A stretch of DNA of 52,223 nt from Pelomyxa schiedti. Lineage: Eukaryota; Evosea; Pelobiontida; Pelomyxidae. Location: NCBI GenBank assembly GCA_020536535.1, contig JAHLWZ010000073.1, forward strand, positions 698-52,920. The letters are read 5' to 3'. Shown one piece after another: positions 42,606 to 52,223 of this stretch. The position numbers and the translations under genes were made by a program. The stretch's first letter is position 1, and each line of letters opens with the position of its first letter. A model generated the notes under the pieces. That model made no database searches, was not told the DNA's origin, and saw only the letters and a program-made list of their open reading frames with translations.

Positions 42606-45600
42606 ATGTCGGCGCCGAGCGTGGTGATGGTGCGCGACATGCCGTGGCGCGACTGCAGCACCTACACAGGCAGGCTCGTCAACGCCAAGCGCGACGGCTC
42701 CGGCACCGCGAGGAACCCCGACGGCAGCATCTCCTACGAAGGCGACTGGCGCGACGACAAGCGGCACGGCCGCGGCGCCTCGCGCACCCACGACGGCGAC
42801 GCGTACGACGGCGAGTGGCTCGCGGGCGCGGCGGACGGGTGGGGCACCCTGCGCCACGCCGACGGGTCGTGGTACGAGGGCCTGTGGCGCGCCGGCAGCT
42901 GGAAGTGGGGCACCTGGCACCACGGCGTCGACGAGGTCGAGGGCGAGTGGAACGGCGGCCCAAAACAAGGCTGGGGTGTCCAGAGGAGGAAGAGAGAGAA
43001 CACCACCAACACCACCACCAACAACAACAACAACGTCACCAACAACAACAACAACAATAATGTGATGATGATGATGATGGATACGGTGTATGAGGGGGAG
43101 TGGGATAGGAACCAGTGGCACGGGGTGGGGATGTGGAGGTCGCCTGATGGATCGGGTGACATGTACCATGGGGTGTTTGACCATGGGAGGAGGAGCGGGA
43201 CGGGGAGCATGATGTTTGGGTGCGGGGGGAGCTATGTTGGGAGGTGGAAGGACGACGTGTTCCATGGGAGGGGTGCCAGGATTTGGGAGGATGGGACGAG
43301 GTACGAGGGCGAGTGGGTGATGGGGAAGGAGCACGGAGCAGGGAGGAAGACCTGGGGATGCGAAGGCACAGCGCTTGAAGGCCTTTGGGAAGCAGGTGCG
43401 ATCAAGTCAGGCACAATGAAGTGGCCAAACGGCGACGAATTCACAGGCACGTTCACAGTGGAGGGTGTTGGGGAAGGAACAGCCACATTGAAGAGTGGTG
43501 ATGGTTCCGTCACATCAAAGGTTGAAGGCACTTTGAAAATGGGGGTTTTGCAAGTAAATGGTGTAATTGTCCATCACATGGGACGTGGTGACGCACACAT
43601 GGAGGTTGAACTTTCCTCTCTTTTTTTTTTGTTTTTCCAACATAACATGCATTTATATTCTCCAGAAAGAAGTGAGAAGGTTGCAAACTGAGATCCTTTC
43701 ATTGAAACAATCACTCCAAGATGCACAACAGAAACTGGATGAAAAAACTCAATGTATGGAATGTGTTGTCATTTTAAAAATGAAATAGTAACACACTCAA
43801 GGTTTTGACCACACATTGAAGCACATTCAACATGGTGTCTGGACGAAATGTGTGGATGCACCACAGCAGGAACAACAACAAAGTGAAGATGTTCTCATCA
43901 CACAAGAAGAAGGGAGGAGAAGCAGATGTGTGATGAGGGACCTGTTTTTCAAACTGGAGAACCACACTGTCTCCTTTGGTGCATCTGTTTGCGCCATGTG
44001 CCCACTGGATAAGGTGAGAACAGAATTGCCAATTTCACAAACTAATAAAATGAACAAACACAGGTTGTGAAGATGGAAGTTGAGAAACGATTTGGAGTGG
44101 ATGAAAACCAACAGGTTGTCTCTTTCTCCTTGCCATCGATGGATCAGGGTACTTGCAATGCAACACTGCTCCCTGGGAATGCATCGTCATTTTCCCTGTT
44201 TCCTCATCATGGGATTCCAGGTTCACTCTCCAGCCTGATCTGAAATACTGATGAAGAGAAAAAAAACCCACAGGGATGACGGTCAGAATTACGCCAGTGA
44301 TGGCCATCTCAGAGCCTGACCTGAAGATTGTGTGCCCACTGGGAAGTGGAAGTTATGGAACAGTGTTCAAGTGCCTCCACAGACCCTCTGGAAGAGAAGT
44401 TGCTGTGAAAACAATGCATGAGGTACTCGCGTCTGATAAAAACGTTCAGAGTTTCATGCTGGAGGCTGAGGTATTTATTTGTTCTTTTCATTTCACTTTT
44501 GTGTGAGTGGGGGTACCAAGGGCGCCACGCACACCCTGTGTGGTTTTGGGTGGGTCTCACAAATAGTAAACAATAATGTCAACAAATAAGCAAAACCCCA
44601 CAACAAACAAACACACAAGATTGTGAGTGGGTTGAGGCACCCCAACATTGTGAAGTGCATTGGAACATCTATTACCTCTGTAACTGGGAAACTTCAAATT
44701 GTGTCAGAGCTCATGTGTTGCAGTCTCAGACAACTTCTGAAACAGGTTGGTTGTTGTTGATTGATTTAAGTATGATTGGTGTGTTCCTTTGAGCACTTTG
44801 ACTAATTCCACTGCTGCAAAAAATTAAAAAAAAAAGAAAAAGCGGCTGAGCATCCATGAAGTTTCGGCCATTTCACTGAATATTGCCAAAGGGATGGACA
44901 GCCTCCACAGGTTTGTGTGTTACAATCTGAACATTACTTCAACTGGCAACCCATAAACGCACTCACAGGCAAAACTTCATGCACCGTGACTTGAGCAGCA
45001 ACAATGTTCTTTTTGACTCAAATGGAATTCCAAAGATTTGTGACTTTGGTATGATGGCTCCATCTGTATTCTTCACTTCCCCCACAAAACAAACAAGGTG
45101 TATCCCGAACAATGGACCACCAACCAAGAACAATAAAAACCATTGTGCCTGGAACACCTGTTTACATGGCCCCACAAATGTTCACACCCGATTATTCACT
45201 TAAAGGTTGCGACTATTTTTTTATTATTTTCATTTAATTATTTTCATTGAATATTTACATTTTACCCAACAGGGGACATTTGGGGGTTCGGCATTCTGAT
45301 GACGGAGATGCTGAATGGTGACATTGTTGATTCCCCCTTTGATAAGGTCCCAATCGAGTCACAGGCAAACTTCATAATCGAGCAGAAGCGATTACTCTCA
45401 CCTCCGGAGGTTGAAGGTTTGATTCCCTCTGTTAGGTCCATATATATATATCAATGCTGCTAATCCCATCAAACAGAGGTGGACACACTCCGCCTGAAAA
45501 TGCTGAGCCAGAAATCCGGCGACTCGGCGATTGTGCAATGCGTCAGCCGTAGGAAGGCTTCCATTGATGCCGTGATCCTCATCACTCATCCTCCTGATTC

Positions 45601-45919
45601 CCCGAATCCGGCAACAACATCACAAACAGCTGCGGAACTCATTGTTCTCGTTGTTAAGTCATGCCTCTCAATCCTCCGTGTGTTTGTCCTACTATCTCAC
45701 ATATATTGAAACAAACAATTTGACATTCACAACAACACAGAGAGGGACCGGGTTCCGTTTGCCGTGATCGCGAAACTTATGTTGTGTTGCTGCTCCGCTA
45801 TCGTGTCACACACATCAACAACACCAGATGTGCAAGTGACTGACGACCAAGTAAACGAGTCCATCACACTCTGGCTCAACTCCCTCATCCCCTTCATTCT
45901 CACGGCGGCCTTGTCATGA
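42606..45919 (+). CDS. MORN-repeat protein fused to a TKL-type protein kinase
   Basis: The first exon (ATG 42606) encodes about ten MORN repeats, e.g. YTGRLVNAKRDGSGT, YEGDWRDDKRHGRGA, YEGLWRAGSWKWGTW, YEGEWDRNQWHGVGM, YVGRWKDDVFHGRGA and YEGEWVMGKEHGAGR, interrupted by an Asn-rich and Met-rich microsatellite stretch (43005-43080). A coiled-coil exon (RRLQTEILSLKQSLQDAQQK) and two linker exons follow. SMDQ then joins, in phase across an intron (about 44150-44274), to the kinase: PLGSGSYGTVFKC, REVAVKTM, LRHPNIVKCIG, MHRDLSSNNVLF, KICDFGVSRTM (over an intron) and GTPVYMAPQMF. APE is changed to APQ. TGA is at 45917-45919. MORN repeats bind membrane lipids or scaffolds, so the kinase is probably membrane or cortex associated (inference). 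Catalytic Lys, Asp and DFG are intact. The 5' exon is about 65-70 percent GC. Confidence 0.82.
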
Positions 45920-46038
45920 AATTATTGGACAACAACACAGACCTGACTTTTGAAAAAGTAAAATTCTATTTCCATCATTTAGTTAATGATTTACTGTTTG
46001 TACAATTATCATTCATTGTGTGTTGAGTCAGGCCTGAC

Positions 46039-47022
46039 CTATGGGCTGGCTCGTTCGAATCTCCTGAGGTCATAGTGATAAACCAAGAAATTCCCTTTTG
46101 TGTGTTTAAGCGTTAGAGGCAGAAGAATGACGGATGGTACATACCATCATCAACAAACGCAAGTTTTGCGGTGAGTGGTTCCCTGTAATTGGGGGTTCCG
46201 GCACTCTTTTGAAGGTCATAGATTGGCTCCGGCAGAATTTCAACAATCATGCACTTCTCTCCTTCATCTGTGCGTGTCGTTCAGAAGGTACATGGGTAAA
46301 TGGATATTTTACATGGCCTCCGCTTGTTCTTTAATCCATGCTTCCACTGGACAAAATCGCCGGGTTTCAGTGTGGGGTCCAATGGTGCGGTGAGTGCTTG
46401 GAACAGTTGTTCCATTTGATTTTTCTGTGCTTTTGTTGTTGGGATGTGTAAGGAAACGATGGGAGTGCGATGTCATCTTACGTGATGAGTCATTTGAGAA
46501 AGCGGGCATTAGTCTGTTGCTGTCAAAGTGAAAAACAACAAAGTCATCTTCTTCATCAAGAACGCCAACTGCGATATCAAGCTTCTCACGAAACAAGGCG
46601 GAACCTGCATCGCTGTCACGTTCATCAATTTGAAGTTTTCACAAGTAAATCGCATTAATGAAGTGGTATAAATTTTATTGTTACACTACACTGTGTACTG
46701 TAGTTCCATATTTTTTTACTGTAGTGCCGTAAAGTGATACGCGCGTCACAGTGCATTGTGATGAAATACAGCTGGGTGCTTATTTTACAACACACAGTAA
46801 AAAGGTAGGGTTTTTTTTTTTAACAAAAAAAGAGTGTGAAGCAACACAAACGCACTCTTCCCGCTTGCCGTGGGGATACACAGGCACGTCGAGGACCCGC
46901 ACGACGACGCCGACCTCGCCCTCCGCCGGCCTCTTCCTGTGCCTCAGGCCCGGCTTCCATTGCACCAGGTCTCCCTCCTTGAACACGTACCCCTTGCTGT
47001 ACATCCCGTACTTGTGCATCAT
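46039..47022 (-). CDS. Protein with two tandem VQWK...FHYD domains
   Basis: The first of two ATG codons is at 47022. The first domain has GYVFKEGDLVQWKPGLRHRK and RPAEGEVGVVVRVLDVPV, then in the next exon GSALFREKLDIAVGVLD and DFVVFHFDSNRLMP. A second, separate copy follows: PGDFVQWKHGLKNKRRP, CMIVEILPEPIYDLQKSAGT, NYREPLTAKLAFVDDG and FLVYHYDLRRFERASP, ending in TAG at 46039. I recall the pattern (WKPGLKN.R.P...VVVEVL...FREPLDL.LG..D.DGDFV.FH.DSRRFEP) from uncharacterised proteins of several protists and bacteria, but I know no function. Each copy is split over two or three exons. It looks like a small beta-barrel adaptor. The first exon is GC-rich. Confidence 0.68.
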
Positions 47023-47275
47023 CCTCCTTGCTTTTTATTGTGCAATTAATTCTGAAACTGAATCCCCCAGAGCAGAGTTTGAATGTGGGCCGGCAGCTGG
47101 GAACTACTGGTAAACAACTAACGAAACTATCGCACCAGCCAGTGGAACTCGTACCGCGATTTGATGGAGCCATCTTTAATAAAACCATTTGGGTGCCGAG
47201 GGGTGCGGCACGACAGCGTACAGTGTCTGTGACTTGCACGTTACGGTCTGTGGGTGGTGTGGTTGGTTGAGTGAG

Positions 47276-48449
47276 ATGGCAACTACTAATGCGACGCCGG
47301 TTGCGCGGATTGCGTTGGTGTGCGCGAGTAACCAGAACAGGAGCGTGGAGGCTCACGCGCTGTTGGCCAGGAGGGGCTACCACGTAAGATCTTTCGGAAC
47401 AGGTTTTCCCATTTTTCATGGAGCATTTTGTTTCTATTTCTCGTTTTTGGGCTTTTGAAGGCATTTTTTTTTATTGCCGTTGGAGACTTGCTTCAAGAGT
47501 TAATTAACTCTACGTGGGGAGATATTGGAGTTAAATTGTTGTGTGTTTTGGCGTTTTGTATGGAATACAAAGATAACATTTACAACAGGATTACATTGCA
47601 AGCTTCCTGGACCGGCTGCTGACAAACCAAATATTTTCGAATTCAACACGCCGTACATGGAAATGCACAGAGTTCTGACAGGCCAAAACCAAGCACTGCA
47701 TGTACCTTTCTTTTCAATTCCCCCTTAATAACCGGAAAGTAAAGATACACTGAAAACGGAGTGCTAAGCATGCTGGAGAGAAACGCACGGGTGAAGCTTT
47801 GCCCGGAGAGATGGCAACTGTGTGCGGACCAATTCAAGATTGTCATCACATTCGAGCAGCGAGTATTTGACACGATTGTTGAAGGTCTCATTTCTCACTC
47901 ATTCTTTCCCTCCCCCGTTTCCCTCCCTCCCTCCCTCTTGACAAAAACCAAACATCACACACAACAACACAACACACATAAACATTAAAATAAATGATGA
48001 GAAACACCCTTACGAAAAGTACTCAACTTCTCATTGTGTGGTTGGTTCCACCCATTTGACTCACTGACCGTTGGTACTCAAACAAACAAACAAAACACAT
48101 CTCTTCCCAAACAGATATTGACGCACGATCGTCATCAACAACAGGAGGACACGGTGAGCACGTTCACGTGTTCAACGTGCCCATCAAAGACACACACGAG
48201 GAGGCAACAATCGGTGCTGCCGTTGCACTTCAGCTCATACAAATGGTGCGTCTGTGTGTTCGTGTGTTTGTTCCCTGCTGTGGATTGAAAACTTTTTCTC
48301 TTCATCAACAGCCTCTAACTTTGAACTTTTTTTTTCTCTTGCAGTTGGAGCAGAGGGGAGCAGACTGGGAGAGTGAACTGGACACGGTACTGGATGAGTT
48401 TCAAAAGAAGAACCAGAAACAAATCATGCACATAGTGTTGTTTTATTGA
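47276..48449 (+). CDS. SSU72: RNA polymerase II CTD phosphatase Ssu72
   Basis: The ATG at 47276 starts MATTNATPVARIALVCASNQ, with the CX5R catalytic loop CASNQNRS, followed by EAHALLARRGYHVRSFGTG. Later exons give KLPGPAADKPNIFEF, TPYMEMHRVL, GVLSMLERNARVK, FKIVITFEQRVFDTI, HVHVFNVPIKDTHEEATIG, and LEQRGADWESELDTVLDEFQ, ending HIVLFY (family: HTVxFY) and TGA at 48447-48449. All family landmarks are present and in order. Ssu72 dephosphorylates Ser5 (and Ser7) of the polymerase CTD in the cleavage and polyadenylation complex in the nucleus. It has five or six exons; some introns hold T-rich tracts. The next gene starts only 46 bp behind the stop. Confidence 0.93.
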
Positions 48450-48495
48450 TTAGCTGATGAGCTCTTTTTTTATGAGAAACAACCGTGTGGTGTGA

Positions 48496-49683
48496 TGGGG
48501 CGGTCAAACGTGTTGTTTCGGGCCAAGGACCAATTTATTGCCGTCGCTTGTTGTCTTTTACCCTTCAATAGGTTTGAAAACCTGTCAACAAAACACTTAT
48601 AAGTTCAGGGAGCATTGTGAGCGTGAACGAGAATCACCACGGCCACCAATTTGTAACTTGGCATCAACTCCGACGTTGCTTGTGGAATTCGGCAAAAGAT
48701 GGGTGATGGCAGTGGAATCAAGGAGGGTATTCACCATGAGGGCCAACACAAAGTGGTGTGGGAACTACGCCAGGAATGTGCACCTGTGGGCATTTGTGTC
48801 ACCAACACTGGGCATCGTTGACTGCGGAGCATTCCAGTGCCCACCTCCAGCACGCAGTTGCCTGATAACGGCCGCGTTTGGCGGCAACAGCAACACATTC
48901 CTTGTCATGGATATGACTGCTGGTGCGGTTGTCACCGACAGGACTGGGAAAATTCTGAGGACACTGTCACCCAATCACATTGTCACCTTCATTGGAATGA
49001 ACTCCAGGTGGCTGGTTCTGCTAGTAATGGGGGATGGTTATTGCAGGGTTCATTTGTGGAAGCTGGTTGATAGGTGTTTGACACAGGATGAGCGTGATGA
49101 AGTGAGTGTGGAGTTACACAAAAGCACGGTGGGTCAGGTGAATGGAAACCTGTCACCATTTGACAAAGACAAGGCTGCTCTGGTTCTGAAGACATTCTAC
49201 AGACAAAACTGCACTGCCAGCAAAGAAGACCAGCCAGTAGTTTTCCTTGTTGACTTGGAGAAGACTTTTAGGACCCAGAATCTGGTTATTGATGAGGCTC
49301 TTTCTGTCCCACATCAAGCTTGCGGATCAATGTGGGTCAACGCCACGCTCTATGTTGATTGCTATAATATCAGAGGATCCCATAGGTATTTATTCAACAC
49401 CAAAACCAAGGAAGTAATTGACACCACCACTGGCACCTTTCTTGGCAACATTGGGCCGCACCACCTGTGCCAAGTTGATTGGAAGAACGCAGTGCTGAAT
49501 GTGTTCCCTTCATCAGACCTGTCCAAGCCTTGCCGCGTTCATCACCTGCCAATTCCCATTTCTCCAGGTATCGTACAGCCCCTAGACTGCGGGATTGTTC
49601 CTGTTGTTTCCACCCCTGACTCCTCCATGATCGATATGTGCGATGCAGTCACTGGAATGGTGCTGGCCGAATGCTGGTTCTAA
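48496..49683 (+). CDS. Lineage-specific propeller-like family protein (member 3)
   Basis: The ATG at 48496 starts MGRSNVLFRAKDQFIAVACC; a 37-nt phase-2 intron (about 48572-48608) then joins to EHCERERE. The main exon has LASTPTLLVEFGKRWVMAVE, VSPTLGIVDCGAFQC, FIGMNSRWLVLLVMGDGYC, VHLWKLVDRCLTQDER, NLSPFDKDKAALVLKTFY, GNIGPHHLCQVDWKNAVLNV and DMCDAVTGMVLAECWF, and a TAA at 49681. It is colinear with member 2 and shares the intron-1 phase. The conserved blocks GKRW, SPTLG, GAFQC, NLSPF and CDAVTG mark the family. Beta-rich, propeller-like; function unknown. The composition is balanced, without the extreme GC-rich start of member 1. Confidence 0.78.
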   Translation, partial: WGGQTCCFGPRTNLLPSLVVFYPSIGLKTCQQNTYKFREHCERERESPRPPICNLASTPTLLVEFGKRWVMAVESRRVFTMRANTKWCGNYARNVHLWAFVSPTLGIVDCGAFQCPPPARSCLITAAFGGNSNTFLVMDMTAGAVVTDRTGKILRTLSPNHIVTFIGMNSRWLVLLVMGDGYCRVHLWKLVDRCLTQDERDEVSVELHKSTVGQVNGNLSPFDKDKAALVLKTFYRQNCTASKEDQPVVFLVDLEKTFRTQNLVIDEALSVPHQACGSMWVNATLYVDCYNIRGSHRYLFNTKTKEVIDTTTGTFLGNIGPHHLCQVDWKNAVLNVFPSSDLSKPCRVHHLPIPISPGIVQPLDCGIVPVVSTPDSSMIDMCDAVTGMVLAECWF

Positions 49684-49688
49684 CTTTC

Positions 49689-49694
49689 AATAAA
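49689..49694 (+). other. Poly(A) signal AATAAA
   Basis: AATAAA starts six bases behind the stop of the propeller-like gene, the shortest spacing I see in the window. Confidence 0.6.
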
Positions 49695-49970
49695 AACTGG
49701 TTTTTTTCCATCTAAACCACCGAGCAGCAGCCAGCAAAAACCTCGCGAATCAGTCCGGACTGTGCTTGGAGTCCCACCCCACTTGGCAGAAGTGGAACCA
49801 GATGTTGTTGGCCCCTTCCAAGAAGAAAACAATCAACCGACACCAGCACGGCAATTGTGGGTTGGGTGGTGGCGAGCAACAAGACGACTACAACAACAGC
49901 ACGCAATAGCGTAGCCTAGCACAGAACAGATAAATAAAAAAAAGAGGGGGAGCGACATAGGCGGGGGAAA

Positions 49971-50918
49971 ATGGCGAGCAAGGAAGTGCTGGAGCAGGCG
50001 CGGCTCAAGTGGGAGGCCATGAGGCAGCAGGCCGCGTCGTCCCCGGGCGGCTGGTCCGCCGTAATCCCACAACCTGTTCCCACGACGGCGTCCGCTGCCG
50101 CCACTAATACCGCTGAAGCCGCGTCGACGGCCTCGAGTGCAGCGGCGACGGTGAATTCTTCCCTTTCTTCTCCTTCTTCTTCTGGGTATGTGGCGTTAAA
50201 GATGAATACACTTTATACACAGTTATATGTATTTGTACTATTATGCAGCGTTGTAATTGGGGATGCTGTAAGTAATAATGTTGAGTGTATTGTTGGTTGG
50301 CCAGGAGCTAACGTTCCTTTTTTTTTTTTTTTCAGGGCGAGGAAGCTGTCTGTGAAGATTGGAGGGAGTGGAAACCAAGGAGCCAGCACTTCATGGGGTG
50401 GGGAGTCAAACAACAATTTTAGCACAACGGGATGGGCTCTGGCCTTCAGTGTATGTTCCCATTTCCCGCGTAATCCTCGCAACCCAACTATATATTACAC
50501 ACCAAAAGCAAACAAATTGAACTCCGGCAATCAAAAAAAAGTAAACCAATCATCCCCGCACCCTGTAATTCAACACCACAATAACCACAAACAAATTCCG
50601 AACAGTATAGTCAAATTACAACCCAGCCAAACAAACGAAGTAACATAACAATCACAGGTTGACGAGAATGACAACGTTTACGGAACATGCCGCAACGACA
50701 ACGACCCGTCGGGGCCAACCAAGACGCTGTCGGGGACATACAACCGACGAACCGGCGCCCTCGACGCCACCGCAACGTTCTCGTCACCCTGGGAGGGCTA
50801 CACCGTGAGATACACCGGCTCCCTTGTCAGGGATCAGCTCTGTGTCATCGACATGCACAACAGCCAGAACGACAAGGGCAAGGGGAGAGGCATTGCCGTG
50901 ATTGAGGAAAAGGACTGA
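49971..50918 (+). CDS. Small protein of unknown family, three exons
   Basis: The ATG at 49971 starts MASKEVLEQARLKWEAMRQQ and an Ala/Thr/Ser-rich stretch. Exon 2 (after an intron of about 150 nt ending in a T-run and CAG at 50335) adds KLSVKIGGSGNQGAST and TGWALAFS. After a further intron of about 200 nt exon 3 begins VDENDNVYGTCRNDNDPSG, has ATATFSSPWEGYTVRYTGSL and ends in TGA at 50916-50918. The second half looks like a beta-sandwich rich in Gly, Thr and Asn. I do not recognise it. The frame around exon 2 has an alternative reading that stops sooner. The 5' exon is GC-rich. Confidence 0.5.
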
Positions 50919-50995
50919 TACGACCCTGTCATCGTTGTTCTTAGAAGGTGAAAAGGAATCCCAAATTTGTTTACGTTTTTATGTGCACATAAACA

Positions 50996-52223
50996 ATGGC
51001 GGCAACAACATCGGGTGTGGAGATGGTGGTGGGCAAAACTATGCTATGTGGTACCACGTACACGGGGCGCCTCGTAAACAGCAAACGCGACGGCACGGGC
51101 ACATGCACTTGGGAAGGCGGCAACACCTACACCGGCGAGTGGCGGGACAACAAGAAGCACGGCCGAGGGGCACAAAGGTGGGGCGACGGGAGTACGTACG
51201 AGGGCGAGTGGCGCAACGGCAAAAGGGAGGGCTGGGGCGTGGGCCACTATGCAAAGGAGTCGGGGGAGAGGGAGGCGTCGTGGTATGAGGGCCTGTGGAG
51301 GGACGAGAGGTGGAAGAGGGGCACATGGCACACGTGTAACACGGGCGATGTCTATGAGGGCGAGTGGGTGTGGAACGACACAAAATGGATGGGGAGTGCA
51401 GAGGAGGCACGTAGAGGCCTGGCTCGAAACACTGGAGACGGTGTATGAGGGCGAGTGGTACAGCAACCAGTGGCACGGGAGTGGCACGTGGGTGTCACCT
51501 GATGGATCAGGTGACATCTACCACGGTCAGTTTGACCATGGCAAGAAGAGCGGGAATGGGAGGATGCTGTTTGGTGACAGCCATGCTGGGGGAGGGAGCT
51601 ACGTTGGGGAGTGGAAGGATGACAAGTTCCACGGTCGGGGCGTGAGGCTGTGGGCAAATGGTGACAGGTACGAGGGCCAGTGGGTGTGCGGCAAGGAGAA
51701 CGGTGAAGGCACAAAGGTGTTGGCATGTGACGGTTCATCATTCACGGGGTTGTGGGAGATGGGTGTGGCAAAGAAGGGAACGAGGAGGTGGCCAAACGGT
51801 GACATGTTTGAAGGCACCTTCACGAGTGGAGGTGGTTGTGGTGGTTTGGAGCTGCGAGGGGAGGGTGTTTCGACACTGCCCTCTTCTGAGGGGTGCAACA
51901 TGGTGCAGTTGAGAGGCATCCTCAACAGCAACAACATGTTCCAGCAACACAAGATGGGGTCACCACCGTTTGAGATTATTGAGGTGTGTGTGTTAACAGC
52001 GTCACCATTTTTCTTTTCTGATCAAACAAGGCACTGAATGCAGACAAGAAACAGTTGCAGCTGCGTATCGAGCAACTGACAAAGGAGATCGAGGTGTGCG
52101 TTGACAACGTCATTTTTTTTCTTTTCTGATCAAACAAGGGACTGAAGGCACACATAAAACAATTGCAGCTGCGAGGTGTGTGTCTTTTTTTTCCCCTTTT
52201 CTGATTGGGGGGGTCTTGGGGGG
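50996..52223 (+). CDS. MORN-repeat protein, paralogue of the MORN-kinase, runs off the window and has a frame break
   Basis: The ATG at 50996 starts MAATTSGVEMVVGKTMLCGT and MORN repeats: YTGRLVNSKRDGTGT, YTGEWRDNKKHGRGA, YEGEWRNGKREGWGV and YEGEWVWND. Near 51380-51395 the frame changes by one base, after which YEGEWYSNQWHGSGTWVSPD, YVGEWKDDKFHGRGV, YEGQWVCGKENGEGT and FTGLWEMGVAKKG follow in order. Block by block it matches 42606-43560 but lacks the Asn-rich insert. At 52029-52220 coiled-coil exons of the type KKQLQLRIEQL repeat in tandem. A kinase part, if present, lies beyond the window. The frame change sits at an A-run (ACAAAATGG), so it could be a pseudogene mutation or an assembly indel. 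Confidence 0.72.
51984..52223 (+). repeat. Tandem duplication of an intron-exon unit
   Basis: A unit consisting of an intron (starting GTGTG, with TTTTCTTTTCTGATCAAACAAG near its end) and a coiled-coil exon (CTGAA...CAGCTGCG) occurs at 51984-52093 and again at 52094-52175, and a third copy begins at 52176. The introns share TTTTCTTTTCTGATCAAACA exactly, so the copies are recent. Confidence 0.7.

Noticed and set aside
42546..43334. Long antisense frames over the MORN exon (up to 262 codons)
   Set aside because: They are shadows of the GC-rich MORN sequence; repeated His/Pro/Arg runs mirror the sense Gly/Trp codons.

Overview
The window is eukaryotic nuclear DNA from a compact protist genome. 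Nearly every gene is broken by short GT-AG introns (many close to 40 nt, a few around 65-125 nt). Intergenic gaps are often only 40-250 bp, AATAAA signals lie 5-60 bp behind several stops, both tRNA genes carry internal Pol III boxes and T-runs, and all three stops are used as stops. The gene content (RPEL, MORN-kinase and RING-RCC1 proteins, a laforin-like phosphatase, DBR1, SSU72, CDC123, UNC93, B12-dependent methionine synthase) fits an amoebozoan-type protist. The lineage-specific families make me suspect an archamoeba such as Pelomyxa, but that is an impression and not a proof.

Layout. 1-2202: tail of one divergent ankyrin-like gene, then a paralogue whose frame is broken at least four times. 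2426-6684: an RPEL actin-binding protein with one RPEL motif per exon, then a phosphoinositide-kinase-like gene. 6771-8013: PIG-L-type deacetylase. 8014-11214: gene-poor, with a 16-bp direct repeat and a decayed, frameshifted gene. 11215-12570: first member of a three-gene propeller-like family. 12718-13001: tRNA-Gln and an intron-containing tRNA-Ile(UAU). 13100-21329: a possible tiny gene, then four minus-strand genes: CDC123, a METTL24-like methyltransferase, lariat debranching enzyme, and a PINK1-like kinase. 21377-26328: methionine synthase, 47 bp from the kinase start and divergent. 26528-30265: a DSP-CBM20 phosphatase (minus) and a RING-RCC1 protein (plus). 30440-37817: minus-strand sphingomyelinase-like phosphodiesterase, UNC93-like transporter, Cys-rich surface protein and PlsC acyltransferase. 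37892-40665: a DDE transposon. 41232-52223: accessory-looking block with two propeller-like genes, a MORN-TKL kinase fusion and a partial MORN paralogue, interleaved with a protein of two tandem VQWK/FHYD domains, SSU72 and a small unknown gene.

Functional themes are RNA and transcription housekeeping (DBR1, SSU72, CDC123, tRNAs), glucan and lipid metabolism, and lineage-specific signalling families. The GC-rich 5' ends and AT-richer 3' ends of the lineage-specific genes, the exon-wise duplications and the paired propeller/MORN genes suggest active duplication. Exon borders given here come from reading frames by eye and not from transcript data.
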